Origin: Domibacillus enclensis
GTDB taxonomy: Bacteria > Bacillota > Bacilli > Bacillales > Domibacillaceae
Assembly: GCF_900156125.1 (NCBI RefSeq)
Contig: NZ_FTLX01000004.1
Coordinates: forward strand, 310,001 to 374,000
DNA: 64,000 nt
Direction of reading: 5' to 3'
Positions 43,330-52,260 of the stretch are shown in pieces. The translations under genes and the position numbers were made by a program. Below the pieces are notes generated by a model. The model had not been told where the DNA came from and did not search any database. It saw nothing but the letters and a program-made list of their open reading frames with translations. Numbering within the stretch: position 1 is the stretch's first letter; the number at the start of each line of letters is the position of its first letter.

Positions 43330-44700
43330 ATGAAAAATGGAATTGAAATGAAAACGGGACAGACGTTTCCGTTAACAATAAAGCGAATCGGCATAAATGG
43401 AGAAGGAGTCGGCTACTTTAAGCGAAAAGCTGTTTTTGTCCCTGGTGCCCTTCCTGGAGAAGAAATCACCGCAGAAGCTGTAAAGGTCATGCCAAAATTT
43501 ACAGAGGCGGTTATCAAAAAATTACGCAAGCCATCACCGGACCGCGTGACACCGCCGTGTCCTATTTATGAAAAGTGCGGCGGCTGCCAGCTTCAGCATC
43601 TTGACTACAAAGCACAGCTCACCGAGAAAAAAGGATTAATTGTCCAGGCGCTTGAGCGTTATACATCCTTTAACATCGAGAAGCTGCCAATCCACGATAC
43701 AATCGGTATGGATGACCCGTGGCGCTACCGGAACAAAGCACAGTTTCAAACAGGGGTGGAAAAGGGACGGATGATCGCCGGATTATACAGCCCGAACTCG
43801 AATGAAGTCGTCGATATTAACGAATGCATCGTGCAGCACTCGATCATTGACGAAACAATCCGTCTATCGAAGAAAATCATGAACCAGCTGTCGATCCCCG
43901 TTTACAGCGCCAAAAACAAGCAAGGCGTTAAAACCATCGTTGTGCGCTACGGCTTTGAAACAGGCGACGTGCAGGCGGTGATCGTCACAGGCGACAAGCG
44001 CTTTCCGAAGGCGAAGGAATTTGCTGAAAGCTTAATGAAGCAAAAGCAGCGAGTGAAATCCGTTGTTCATAACGTCAATTCCGGCAATACACATTTAGTG
44101 ATGGGTGACGTGTCAACAACCATTGCGGGCAGTGACACCATTTCTGAAAAGCTGGGCGAGTTTGAATACAAGCTATCTGCCCGCTCGTTTTTCCAGCTGA
44201 ATCCGTTACAAACGAAAAAGCTGTACGACGAAGTGAAAAAAGCAGCCGACGTAAAGCCAGAGGACAACGTAGTCGATGCGTACTGCGGCTCTGGCACAAT
44301 CGGACTATGGATCGGCAAAAACGCCGCAGAAGTGCGCGGCATGGACACCATTTCTTCCTCCATCAAGGATGCCCGCGCTAACGCCGAAAAATACGGCGTG
44401 AATGCCAAATACGAAGTCGGCCCTGCCGAAAAATGGCTCCCTGCCTGGAAAGAAAAAGGATGGACGCCGGACGTTCTTGTGACCGATCCGCCGCGCACAG
44501 GACTCGACCGGAAACTGATCCAGACGATCAAGCAAGTGAAGCCAAAAACCTTCGTCTACGTCTCCTGTAACCCGTCCACCCTCGCGAAGGACCTAGTGGA
44601 GCTCGGGTCCGTTTACCGGATTGACTCCATTCAGCCGGTAGATATGTTTCCGCAGACGGCGCAGGTTGAGTGTGTGGTCAGGCTATATTTGAAGGGGTGA
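43330..44700 (+). CDS. 23S rRNA (uracil-5-)-methyltransferase, RlmD/RlmCD type
   Basis: This 456-residue enzyme has an N-terminal TRAM RNA-binding domain (1-60), an iron-sulfur cysteine set beginning CPIYEKCGGC (about 77-86), the SAM-binding motif VVDAYCGSGTIGL (about 315) and the catalytic YVSCNPSTLAKD (about 413), whose Cys attacks uracil C6. It methylates 23S rRNA uridines (U747/U1939 equivalents). B. subtilis has two such proteins, YefA and YfjO; the yfj neighbourhood here favours YfjO. ATG 43330 has GAGGTGA 5 nt upstream. Confidence 0.92.
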   Translation: MKNGIEMKTGQTFPLTIKRIGINGEGVGYFKRKAVFVPGALPGEEITAEAVKVMPKFTEAVIKKLRKPSPDRVTPPCPIYEKCGGCQLQHLDYKAQLTEKKGLIVQALERYTSFNIEKLPIHDTIGMDDPWRYRNKAQFQTGVEKGRMIAGLYSPNSNEVVDINECIVQHSIIDETIRLSKKIMNQLSIPVYSAKNKQGVKTIVVRYGFETGDVQAVIVTGDKRFPKAKEFAESLMKQKQRVKSVVHNVNSGNTHLVMGDVSTTIAGSDTISEKLGEFEYKLSARSFFQLNPLQTKKLYDEVKKAADVKPEDNVVDAYCGSGTIGLWIGKNAAEVRGMDTISSSIKDARANAEKYGVNAKYEVGPAEKWLPAWKEKGWTPDVLVTDPPRTGLDRKLIQTIKQVKPKTFVYVSCNPSTLAKDLVELGSVYRIDSIQPVDMFPQTAQVECVVRLYLKG

Positions 44701-44726
44701 AAAAATAACAAAGGAAGGTGTTCTTT

Positions 44727-44867
44727 TTGAAAGATAAAATGGAAAAAGATCAAAAACAAGAACAGCGTGAAGAAGAAATTGAAGTTCAGGAAAAATTGGA
44801 CATGGAATCATTTTCAGTGATTAAGCGGCTGTATCATGAAACATTTAAAGATCTGGTGGATCGATGA
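44727..44867 (+). CDS. Tiny charged protein, possible antitoxin of the Doc-like toxin
   Basis: This 46-residue ORF starts at TTG 44727, with AAGGAAGGTG 6 nt upstream, and its TGA overlaps the toxin ATG (ATGA). The first half is a run of Lys, Glu, Asp and Gln, and the second half (MESFSVIKRLYHETFKDLVD) is amphipathic. It has no DNA-binding fold like Phd and no visible (S/T)xxxE(G/N) Fic-inhibition motif. Position and coupling argue that it neutralises the downstream Fic/Doc protein by binding it, but the family is not one I recognise. Confidence 0.6.
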   Translation: MKDKMEKDQKQEQREEEIEVQEKLDMESFSVIKRLYHETFKDLVDR

Positions 44868-45265
44868 AAAAATTGTCTTCTGGCATTGCGGTTGAGCTGA
44901 ATCGACTTTTAATTGAAGAATACAGCAAAGGCGAAATGAAAGGTGTTAAAGAGCCTGCTTTATTAGACAGTGCGATAGAAAGGCCCTTTCAAACAATGTT
45001 CGGTGAGTCCCTATATCAAGATATTTTTGAAAAATCAACGGCCTTATTTGAATCGTTAGCTAAAAATCACGTCTTTTATAATGCAAACAAAAGAACAGCT
45101 TTTGCATGTATGACTTATTTTTTATTTATCAATGGACGTATTTGTGTGATGAATGAACAACAAGCTTCAGATATGACCGTGAATTTTGTGACAGGTGAGT
45201 TGAAATTTGAAGAAGTAGTGCAATTAATTAAAAACAATTCGTATCAAAAGAGCACAAAAAGTTAA
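44864..45265 (+). CDS. Fic/Doc-family toxin (death-on-curing type)
   Basis: This 133-residue single-domain protein carries the Fic/Doc catalytic motif HVFYNANKR (residues 69-77), matching HxFx(D/N)(G/A)NKR, and an N-terminal helical ELNRLL...PALLDSAIERPF region as in Doc. Doc phosphorylates elongation factor Tu in the P1 system; other members add AMP to targets. The gene is translationally coupled to a 46-residue ORF and lies beside a restriction-gene remnant, the usual setting of accessory addiction or defence modules. Whether the toxin is active cannot be told. Confidence 0.82.
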   Translation: MKKLSSGIAVELNRLLIEEYSKGEMKGVKEPALLDSAIERPFQTMFGESLYQDIFEKSTALFESLAKNHVFYNANKRTAFACMTYFLFINGRICVMNEQQASDMTVNFVTGELKFEEVVQLIKNNSYQKSTKS

Positions 45266-45338
45266 GAGAAGAGAACGAATACAGAAAAAAAAGCTGGTAG
45301 AGCAGCTTTATGGCCGTTCATGAATTCTCCAAGCAATG

Positions 45339-45379
45339 AAAAAGCATCCGCACAAATTATTGTGTAGGTGCTTTTTTTA
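45339..45379 (+). terminator. Terminator downstream of the toxin gene
   Basis: An imperfect stem AAAAGCATCCGCACAA / TTGTGTAGGTGCTTTT is followed by T7. Confidence 0.75.
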
Positions 45380-45411
45380 CTGCTAAAATTCCCGGAAAAC
45401 AGAAAAAATGC

Positions 45412-45762
45412 TGCCAAATAATCTCCATCTTTGCGTTTACGGCGACACCAAAGCCGAAGACATTAGAGAAATTCGGTACAATGGGTGCAGATGGCAAGCC
45501 AGCAGCATTCCATCAGTATACAATGCGGCAAGCAATTGAAGAAGGTTTTACTTTAGATGTACTTGAAAACTATACGACTTATAAAACGTTCTGGAAAATT
45601 GCAAAGACAGTAGACGATGATCCGGAGGTATCACAAAAACAAGCAACGAAAAAGCTGGCACAATACGTGTCGCTTCATCCGCATAGCAACGCACAAAAAA
45701 CAGAAATTATGATAGAGCACTATCGCAATTTCGTACAGCGCAAAATCGGTGGCCGTGCATAA
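45412..45762 (+). pseudogene. Fragment of a type I restriction HsdR subunit
   Basis: The open frame reads SIFAFTATPKPKTLEKFGT and continues about 100 residues to a stop at 45760. The TATP helicase motif III and the following TMRQAIEEGFTLDVL ... YTTYKTF are typical of HsdR restriction-translocase subunits, which are about 1000 residues. Neither the nuclease and ATP-binding N-terminus nor the rest of the helicase is present, and there is no start codon with a ribosome site. It is best read as an internal remnant of a deleted restriction locus. Confidence 0.75.
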
Positions 45763-45842
45763 TAATAGAGATAATTACTTTTGGAAGAAGCATCATTTAT
45801 CTGAACAGTTAAATGTCAATCCCAAATATTAAAAATACTAAT

Positions 45843-45868
45843 AGAGCCGTGAATAGGCTCTTTTTTTA
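45843..45868 (+). terminator. Terminator-like hairpin
   Basis: The stem AGAGCC / GGCTCT is followed by T8, downstream of the hsdR remnant. It is probably the original terminator of the lost gene. Confidence 0.75.
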
Positions 45869-46028
45869 TGAAATTCTCCCCATGCTAAGTTGCCGAATAA
45901 TTCTCTTCCTTAACGATCGGTTATATAATAAAGTTAAATATGCAGCAAAGCGAATGATATAAGATTGTACAAAAAATACTAGTAAATACCGCGTACATAA
46001 ATCATATCATTATTTATGGAGGTAGCGT

Positions 46029-47702
46029 GTGAATATTCGCAATTTTGAAAACAGTATTGAGGATATCATTTTGCAAAGAGGGCGTGCCTACTATTTAGAA
46101 GGGGCCGTATCAGACATTGATGAATACGATGACGGAGAATATGTCCTGTATATAGACGGACGTTCAGAATATGAAGTATCAGTGGAAATAAATGAAAGCG
46201 GAGATATTTATTCATCAGAATGCGATTGTCCATACGAGTTTGGGCCCGTATGCAAGCATGAAGTAGCAGCGTATTTTTATTTAAGAAACATGATTAGTCA
46301 GAGCGGTTCAGGTTTTGAAAAAACAAAGAAAAAAGAAAAAAAGGCAACGCTGGCAGAGGTGCTGGCTCAGCTGTCAAAAGAAGAGTTAGTGGAGATTGTC
46401 ACGCAATTAGCAAGCGATAACAACGCACTGAAAAAGCGGCTGATTATGCGATATGCAGCAGGAACAGAAGAGCAAGAGCTTGAGACATGCCGGTCCATGA
46501 TCAGAACGATTAAAAGAGAATATATGCAGAGGGGGTTTGTTTCTTATCGTGAAGCGAGTGGTTTTGCAAAAGAATTAAGTGAAGTGGCAGATAAAGCGGG
46601 AATGGTGGAAAATCCGTTTGTTGCGCTGGACATTGCTTTTGTGCTGCTGGAAGAAGCGGTTGAGGCCTTTGACTATGTGGATGATTCTGACGGTGATGTG
46701 GGCTGGCTTGTTTCCTACACGCTTGATCGTATCCGAGAAATCGCAGAAAAAGAATTGAAAAAAAGCGAAGCAGAAAACAGCAAGAAGTTGTTTTATCATA
46801 TACTGTCTTACGCGGATCATGATTTGTTTGAGGGCTGGGCTGAATTTAAAATGGATCTGTTATACAGCTGTGCTTGTTTTGCAGGAAATCCTCAGTTGAG
46901 AGAAGTTTTGCACCAGAAAACGAATTCGATGCTGTTGTTACTTGAAGACAACGATTTTGCCCGCTATGAGAAGGAATCTTTGTTAAAGCTGCAGCTTTAT
47001 TTGATTGAAACGCATGGTACAAAAGAAGAAGAGCAGCAATTCGTGAAAGAAAAGCTCCATTATCCATCATTCCGAAAACGGCTGATAGAAGAATGCTTGA
47101 AAAAAGGGGACTATCAAAAAGTGATCGAGCTGGCTCGAGAAGGCGAACGCCTTGATCACGGTCGTGCGGGATTAGTGAAAGATTGGAAAACGTTCCGTTA
47201 TGCCGCGTATCAACAGCAAGGCCTTCCTAAAGAGCAAAAACAATTGGCGAAGGATCTTTTTATGGGAGGCGACTTCTTGTATTATGAAGACTTAAAAAAA
47301 TTCGCCGGAGCAGATTTTGATTCATTTTATCAGCGGTTAAAAGAAGAGCTGCGGCCAGGAAGAGACTGGCGTCAAAGAGAGTTATTTTTGACGTTAATTG
47401 AAACAGAGCAAGATGATCAAGAACTGCTTGCTGTAGTTCAAAAGCAGCCGCCTTTGATTGAAGCGTACGCGGATCGTTTGCATAAACTGTACCCTGATGA
47501 AGTGGAGACGACGTATAGAACGTACATCGAAGCACTCTCGAAACCCGCGGCAAACCGGAATCGATACAAAGACATTTGCAGGAAAATAAGCCATTATCAA
47601 AAAGTGGCGGGGATTGAAAAAAAGAATATCCTCGTTTCGAAGCTAAAGGAGCAATATAGAAAACGCCCTGCTTTTTTAGATGAACTGACAAAAATGAGAT
47701 AA
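46029..47702 (+). CDS. SWIM zinc-finger protein of unknown function
   Basis: The 557-residue protein has an N-terminal SWIM domain with ligands Cys65, Cys67, Cys75 and His77 (CDCPYEFGPVCKH), then a charged linker (KTKKKEKK), and about 430 residues of predicted helical repeats resembling TPR-like solenoids. SWIM domains bind DNA or proteins and often occur with SNF2 helicases or MuDR-type proteins; no helicase gene is adjacent. The start is GTG 46029, with GGAGG 6 nt upstream. It is flanked by an HsdR remnant and an MFS gene, which suggests accessory gene content. Confidence 0.8.
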   Translation: MNIRNFENSIEDIILQRGRAYYLEGAVSDIDEYDDGEYVLYIDGRSEYEVSVEINESGDIYSSECDCPYEFGPVCKHEVAAYFYLRNMISQSGSGFEKTKKKEKKATLAEVLAQLSKEELVEIVTQLASDNNALKKRLIMRYAAGTEEQELETCRSMIRTIKREYMQRGFVSYREASGFAKELSEVADKAGMVENPFVALDIAFVLLEEAVEAFDYVDDSDGDVGWLVSYTLDRIREIAEKELKKSEAENSKKLFYHILSYADHDLFEGWAEFKMDLLYSCACFAGNPQLREVLHQKTNSMLLLLEDNDFARYEKESLLKLQLYLIETHGTKEEEQQFVKEKLHYPSFRKRLIEECLKKGDYQKVIELAREGERLDHGRAGLVKDWKTFRYAAYQQQGLPKEQKQLAKDLFMGGDFLYYEDLKKFAGADFDSFYQRLKEELRPGRDWRQRELFLTLIETEQDDQELLAVVQKQPPLIEAYADRLHKLYPDEVETTYRTYIEALSKPAANRNRYKDICRKISHYQKVAGIEKKNILVSKLKEQYRKRPAFLDELTKMR

Positions 47703-47895
47703 CGAGTCTCCCGAAATGTGGAAATCCAGTTGTCCTACAATCACGAATTGAGGACATCAAAAGGATGACAGGCAAAGGCGAATAGAAAACGCGAAAATAG
47801 TTTTCATCAGCTAGAATGATTAAAAACAGGTAATATGCCAATCGAATAAGCAATGAAACAAATATTAAAAAAAGTTTGAAATAGGGGTAAAAACC

Positions 47896-49128
47896 ATGAC
47901 CACAAATAACGCCGCATTACCTGAAAACTGGCTGAGGAACATCATCCTGTTTTTAAGCAGCCAAACGATTTCTCTTTTTGGCTCGTCTTTAGTTCAATAT
48001 GCGATTATGTGGCACATCACCTTAACGACACAATCCGGCTTGATGATGACGCTGTATATCATTTGCGGTTTTATTCCAACGTTTCTTTTGTCGCCCGTTG
48101 CTGGGGTCTGGGCGGACCGGTATAACCGCAAGCGGCTTATTATGGCAGCGGATGGCTTGATTGCTGTGGCTACTTTGATCCTGGCTGTTCTGTTTTTAAT
48201 GGGCTTTGATTCTATTTGGCTTTTGTTTGCAATAGCAGCTGTCCGGGCATTCGGGTCCGGTATCCAAATGCCGGCAGTGGGGGCTATTTTGCCGCAGATT
48301 GTGCCGAAAGACCAGCTCACTAAAGTAAATGGAGTGAATGGAAGCATTCAGGCGATGATTATGTTTGCTTCGCCAATGGTGGGCGCCGCTCTTTTGGGGA
48401 TGATGCCGCTTGAGTGGATCTTTTTTGTGGATGTAGCGACAGCAGCCATCGCCATTGTCACACTTTCCTTTTTGAAGGTTTCCGTTCATGAAAAAGCAGC
48501 AGGAACACAAGAAGCCGGCTACTTCAGTGATTTTAAGGAAGGGCTAAGGTATGTAAACCGCCACTCCTTTTTAAAGCCATTCTTTTTGTTTTTTGCGGTC
48601 TTTTTCGTGCTGATGGCACCGGCGGCTTTTTTAACTCCGCTTCAAGTGGCGCGCAGCTTTAATGGAGGTGAGTGGCAGCTTGCTGCAGTAGAAGTGGCGT
48701 TTTCGATCGGAATGATGGCAGGGGGTGCTGTCATTGCGTTTTGGGGCGGCTTTCGGAACAAGAACAATACATTGGGGCTCGGCAGTATGATCATGGGCGT
48801 TTGCACGCTGGCGCTGGGCGTCGTGCCGGATTTTTGGGTTTACTTGGCTTTCATGGCGCTGTTTGGTGTGGCGGTTCCCTTTTTTAATACGCCTGCAACC
48901 GTGCTGCTTCAGGAAAAAGTGGAGGAGGCTTATTTAGGGCGGGTGTTTGGTGTCATGAGCATGATCTCTACATCCATGATGCCGCTCGGAATGCTTTTAT
49001 TCGGCCCGCTGTCAGATGTAATCAAAATCGAATGGATGCTGATTGGAACAGGCATCTTGATCCTCCTCCTCGCCTATTTCCTTATGCGAAACAAGCAGCT
49101 CATTGAAGCCGGAAAGCCGGCAGTGTAG
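47896..49128 (+). CDS. MFS exporter, MefA/enterobactin-exporter type
   Basis: This 410-residue protein has 12 TM helices. MFS motif A is present as GVWADRYNRKRLIMAADG (loop 2-3, about 73-90), and the N-terminal FSLFGSSLVQYAIMWHITL-like segment is typical of macrolide-efflux MefA and EntS-like exporters of the DHA3 group. It should use the proton gradient to export drugs or small metabolites. AGGGGTAA precedes the ATG. There is no regulator or resistance partner beside it. The substrate is unknown. Confidence 0.88.
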   Translation: MTTNNAALPENWLRNIILFLSSQTISLFGSSLVQYAIMWHITLTTQSGLMMTLYIICGFIPTFLLSPVAGVWADRYNRKRLIMAADGLIAVATLILAVLFLMGFDSIWLLFAIAAVRAFGSGIQMPAVGAILPQIVPKDQLTKVNGVNGSIQAMIMFASPMVGAALLGMMPLEWIFFVDVATAAIAIVTLSFLKVSVHEKAAGTQEAGYFSDFKEGLRYVNRHSFLKPFFLFFAVFFVLMAPAAFLTPLQVARSFNGGEWQLAAVEVAFSIGMMAGGAVIAFWGGFRNKNNTLGLGSMIMGVCTLALGVVPDFWVYLAFMALFGVAVPFFNTPATVLLQEKVEEAYLGRVFGVMSMISTSMMPLGMLLFGPLSDVIKIEWMLIGTGILILLLAYFLMRNKQLIEAGKPAV

Positions 49129-49613
49129 AGTTGGCGGTCATCTTTTTGAGGTGGACAATAGCCATATAAGTGAAAGAGCCGTCTTTTTTTAAAAGCCGGT
49201 TTTTTTAATTTTGAAATCTATTGTGCAAGCGGTCTTTCCCTTGTGATATACAGTGCAGATAGATTCATTCATCTTTCGTTATGTAGAAAAAGAACCACTC
49301 ATTTCTGATGTAATGCGCATCCTCAAATTGAATAATCGTTTTTCCATTTTGGCTGATAAAAATAAAAGAAGTGGCTGATAAACGCGCCGATCTGACCGGA
49401 AAAGGCTTTTTATCGGTCAGATGATGTCGGTTACCGATCACTTCCACCACTATCTGTATTAGAATTTTTATAAAGTCGCTGCACCTCTAGAACCACTACC
49501 GGCAGCCCGGTGCCCCTGCTTTTGCTTTTCTAGAAAAAAGAAGAATTAAGTTTCTTGGCTACTAGATCGTTCGGGTTCAATGGTTACCCTCAATGTTATG
49601 TCCGAGCCTCTAT
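49129..49613. other. 485-bp intergenic region between MFS and YesL genes
   Basis: This gap lies between convergent genes. It holds the dyad array D (49351-49440), a T-rich stretch at 49183-49209 that may terminate the MFS transcript, and AT-rich sequence. The only ORF (61 codons on the minus strand, 49265-49450) runs through the repeat array and is not supported. Confidence 0.5.
49351..49440. repeat. Dyad array D: CTGAYxxxAAA blocks
   Basis: Direct blocks occur at 49351 and 49373 (GGCTGATAAA) and 49392 (CTGACCGGAAA). Inverted blocks follow at 49409-49420 (TTTATCGGTCAG, with its reverse complement CTGACCGATAAA) and 49430-49440 (GTTACCGATCA). The centre CTGACCG/CGGTCAG pairs. Spacing is 17-22 nt. 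Layout and sequence resemble array C. Confidence 0.6.
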
Positions 49614-50243
49614 TTATGGTTGCAGGACCGTTTGTTTTTTCTTTGTTTTCGCAATCGCCATTCCCGCAGCAAAGTGGAGGAGCCAGCCCCATAGACTGAC
49701 TGCGTAAAAAACAAGGAGCCATGGCAAGTAGCTGATGGCCAGAAGCAGTGCACCAGTACCGGTAATGAGCATGAACGTGGAAACCGGCATGGAGATGGCC
49801 ATCAAAAATCCGTTTTTCAGCAGCTGAATGGTTGTTTGCTTGTACATGGACTGCAGAGCAAGTGCATAGCAGCCGGTCATCAACAGCATCCAAAAAGCAA
49901 TCACGGCCGGATAATAGAAAAGCCCAATGGCTTCATGCTGCTTTGCTTCGAAAAAAACGGAATCCGCATAAAGAACGGCGAGACCGATCGTCAGAAACAA
50001 CCCGAGCTTATTCGCTGCGGTCCATTCTTTTTTATAGGCGGTCCAAAATGTGCGGAAGATCGGCAGGTCCTCTTGTTCAGAAAGCTGCCTGATCACAGTC
50101 AGCATCGCAACGGTTGCTGGATAAAGACCGAAGACAATGAGCCCGCTGAGGGTCAGCAGGATCCAAATGAGGTTAATATACGCCAACTTCCATAAGTACA
50201 CGCTTGCTTGAAAAACGGATGTGCTAATGCGGTCGAGCTGCAT
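49614..50243 (-). CDS. yesL: YesL-family (DUF624) membrane protein
   Basis: The 209-residue protein has about five TM helices. It begins with a YLWKLAYINLIWILLTLSGL segment and a LYPATVAMLTVIRQ loop, which mark the DUF624/YesL family found beside YesM/YesN two-component systems and sugar ABC transporters. Its role is unknown. Here it is divergent from such a transporter operon, which supports co-function. No clear terminator was seen after it. Confidence 0.88.
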   Translation of the reverse strand: MQLDRISTSVFQASVYLWKLAYINLIWILLTLSGLIVFGLYPATVAMLTVIRQLSEQEDLPIFRTFWTAYKKEWTAANKLGLFLTIGLAVLYADSVFFEAKQHEAIGLFYYPAVIAFWMLLMTGCYALALQSMYKQTTIQLLKNGFLMAISMPVSTFMLITGTGALLLAISYLPWLLVFYAVSLWGWLLHFAAGMAIAKTKKKQTVLQP

Positions 50244-50415
50244 AGGATGTGCCTCCCTTTCTTTTCTTACTTCTTATTATAAAAAGGGGCAGTCGGTTTG
50301 TGTGCGGATTTTTTCAACAAGTCAAAATTGTTTCATCTCGGTAAAAAAAGTGCATTGTTCGCGAAATATTCAGAAAGCTATAATGAGGATACAAATTCAC
50401 AAACGAGGTGAAAAC

Positions 50416-51360
50416 ATGCAGGCAGAAGCGAAATCCACACAGGTGCAGGCTGTGAAAACAAGAAAGAAAAAGTCGTCGCTGAACGGGGGCTGGAAAGAAA
50501 ATGTCACAGGGTACTTGTTTATCGCACCTATGTTTATTGGTACATCGATTTTGGTCATTTTCCCCATCATTGCTTCTATCGTCCTGAGCTTTACAAACTG
50601 GAATTTTGTAAGCGGATTCAAAGCGGCGGAGTTTGTTGGCTTAAAAAACTTTACCGATCTGTTTTCAAACGCCGTGTTTTTAAAATCGCTCGGCAATAAT
50701 TTTCTGCTTCTTCTTGCCATTCCAGTCGGCTTATTTATATCGCTGACATTGGCGGTCATTATTAACAAATATGTGTACGCGAAAGATTGGTTTAAGGTCA
50801 TTTACTTTATGCCGTTCATTTCGAGTACAGTCGCTGTCGCGGTTGTATTTCAAGTCTTGTTCCATCCGACAAAAGGGCCGATTAACCAGGTGCTGATGTC
50901 GATGGGGGTAGCCGATCCGCCGGGCTGGATTGCCGATGTTGCGTTTTCACTGCCATCGGTGATGATCATTATGATTTGGACGTCAATCGGCTTTAACTTA
51001 ATCATTTATTTGGCCGGCCTGCAAAGCATCGCCCCGGAGCTGTACGAAGCAGCCGAAATGGACGGAGCGAGCGCCTGGTACCAGTTTTCCCGGATTACGA
51101 TTCCGCTCGTGTCGCCGACTACGTTTCTTCTGCTTGTCACTGGATTGATTTCAAGCTTTAAAGTGTTCGACTTAATTATTGTGCTCACAAATGGCGGTCC
51201 GGCGAACTCTACGCTGACTCCGGTCGTTTATTTGTATCAGCAGGCATTCCTTGAATTAAAAACAGGCTATGCGTCTGCGATCGCTTTAGTGCTGTTTATC
51301 ATTATCATCTTCATTACCATTATTCAGTTTGTCGGACAGAAAAAATGGGTGAATTATTAA
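50416..51360 (+). CDS. Sugar ABC transporter permease, MalF/UgpA type
   Basis: The 314-residue permease has six TM helices and a Lys-rich cytoplasmic N-terminus. The EAA loop contacting the ATPase is ELYEAAEMDGASAWYQFSRI (about 210-229). ATG 50416 has GAGGTG 6 nt upstream; the much longer ORF start at 50221 would overlap yesL and adds no domain. It is the first gene of a five-gene operon: permease, permease, binding protein, kinase, response regulator. It resembles B. subtilis YesP or YtcP-type systems for oligosaccharides. Confidence 0.92.
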   Translation: MQAEAKSTQVQAVKTRKKKSSLNGGWKENVTGYLFIAPMFIGTSILVIFPIIASIVLSFTNWNFVSGFKAAEFVGLKNFTDLFSNAVFLKSLGNNFLLLLAIPVGLFISLTLAVIINKYVYAKDWFKVIYFMPFISSTVAVAVVFQVLFHPTKGPINQVLMSMGVADPPGWIADVAFSLPSVMIIMIWTSIGFNLIIYLAGLQSIAPELYEAAEMDGASAWYQFSRITIPLVSPTTFLLLVTGLISSFKVFDLIIVLTNGGPANSTLTPVVYLYQQAFLELKTGYASAIALVLFIIIIFITIIQFVGQKKWVNY

Positions 51361-51379
51361 TTGAAGGGGGAACGAACAG

Positions 51380-52222
51380 ATGGAAGCGATTCTGAATAAA
51401 GTCGATCGTCGAAAAGCGCTCGTCACACTTCTGATGGCGGTGGTTGGCATTGTGTTTTTGCTGCCATTCGCCTGGATGATATCTGCTTCATTTAAAGTGG
51501 AGGAGGAGGTATTAACATTTCCAATTCAATGGATTCCGGCCACATGGAATGCCGCAGCAAACTATCAGGAGGTGTGGACAGGAAACCTGCCGTTTTTTCT
51601 TTACTACTGGAACTCGATTAAAGTATCGGTATTGACAACCATTACATCAGTGACCATTTCGGCGCTGGCTGCTTACGGCTTTGCGAAAATCCAGTTTAAA
51701 GGGCGCGAAGCACTGTTTCTTATTGTGCTGGCGACCTACATGATTCCACCCCAGACACTTCTTGTCACGCAGTTTTTGCTGTACCGGTGGATCGGTCTTT
51801 ATGATACACATACAGGCTTGATTTTATTAAACAGCTTTAGTGTATTCGGTACATTCATGCTGCGCCAGTTTTACATGGGCATCAGCAACGAAATGCTTGA
51901 GTCCGCAAAAATAGACGGCGCCGGCCACTTCCGGATTTTCTGGCACATCGCCCTTCCGCTTGTGCGTCCGGCGATTGCGACCTATGCGATTCTGCGCTTT
52001 ATCTGGACATGGAACGATTACCAAAACCCGCTGATTTTTCTCCGGTCGGAGCATTTATATACGATTCAGCTCGGTGTCGCTGCTTTTGCTGATGCACACG
52101 GCAGCATTTATTCCTTGATGATGGCAGCCTCCGTTTCTGCAATTGTCCCGCTTTTAATTGTGTTTGTCATCGGACAAAAGCATGTTATTGAAGGCATTCA
52201 GCTTGGCGGCGTCAAAGGGTGA
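51380..52222 (+). CDS. Sugar ABC transporter permease, MalG/YesQ type
   Basis: The 280-residue permease has six TM helices and the EAA loop EMLESAKIDGAGHFRIFWHI (about 173-192). It lies 19 nt after the first permease and overlaps the reading frame of the next ORF slightly. It pairs with the upstream permease. No ATP-binding subunit is encoded here; in bacilli such importers use a shared ATPase of the MsmX type encoded elsewhere. Confidence 0.92.
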   Translation: MEAILNKVDRRKALVTLLMAVVGIVFLLPFAWMISASFKVEEEVLTFPIQWIPATWNAAANYQEVWTGNLPFFLYYWNSIKVSVLTTITSVTISALAAYGFAKIQFKGREALFLIVLATYMIPPQTLLVTQFLLYRWIGLYDTHTGLILLNSFSVFGTFMLRQFYMGISNEMLESAKIDGAGHFRIFWHIALPLVRPAIATYAILRFIWTWNDYQNPLIFLRSEHLYTIQLGVAAFADAHGSIYSLMMAASVSAIVPLLIVFVIGQKHVIEGIQLGGVKG

Positions 52223-52260
52223 CGGACAAAAATCAAAATGGACAAACAGGGGGAGTAAAC

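Noticed and set aside
49265-49450. 61-codon minus-strand ORF between the MFS and YesL genes
   Set aside because: It runs through the dyad array D, has a GTG start without a clear ribosome site, and resembles no family I know.
50221-50415. N-terminal extension of the first sugar permease
   Set aside because: The extension overlaps the yesL start, has no hydrophobic or family match, and ATG 50416 has a good ribosome site.
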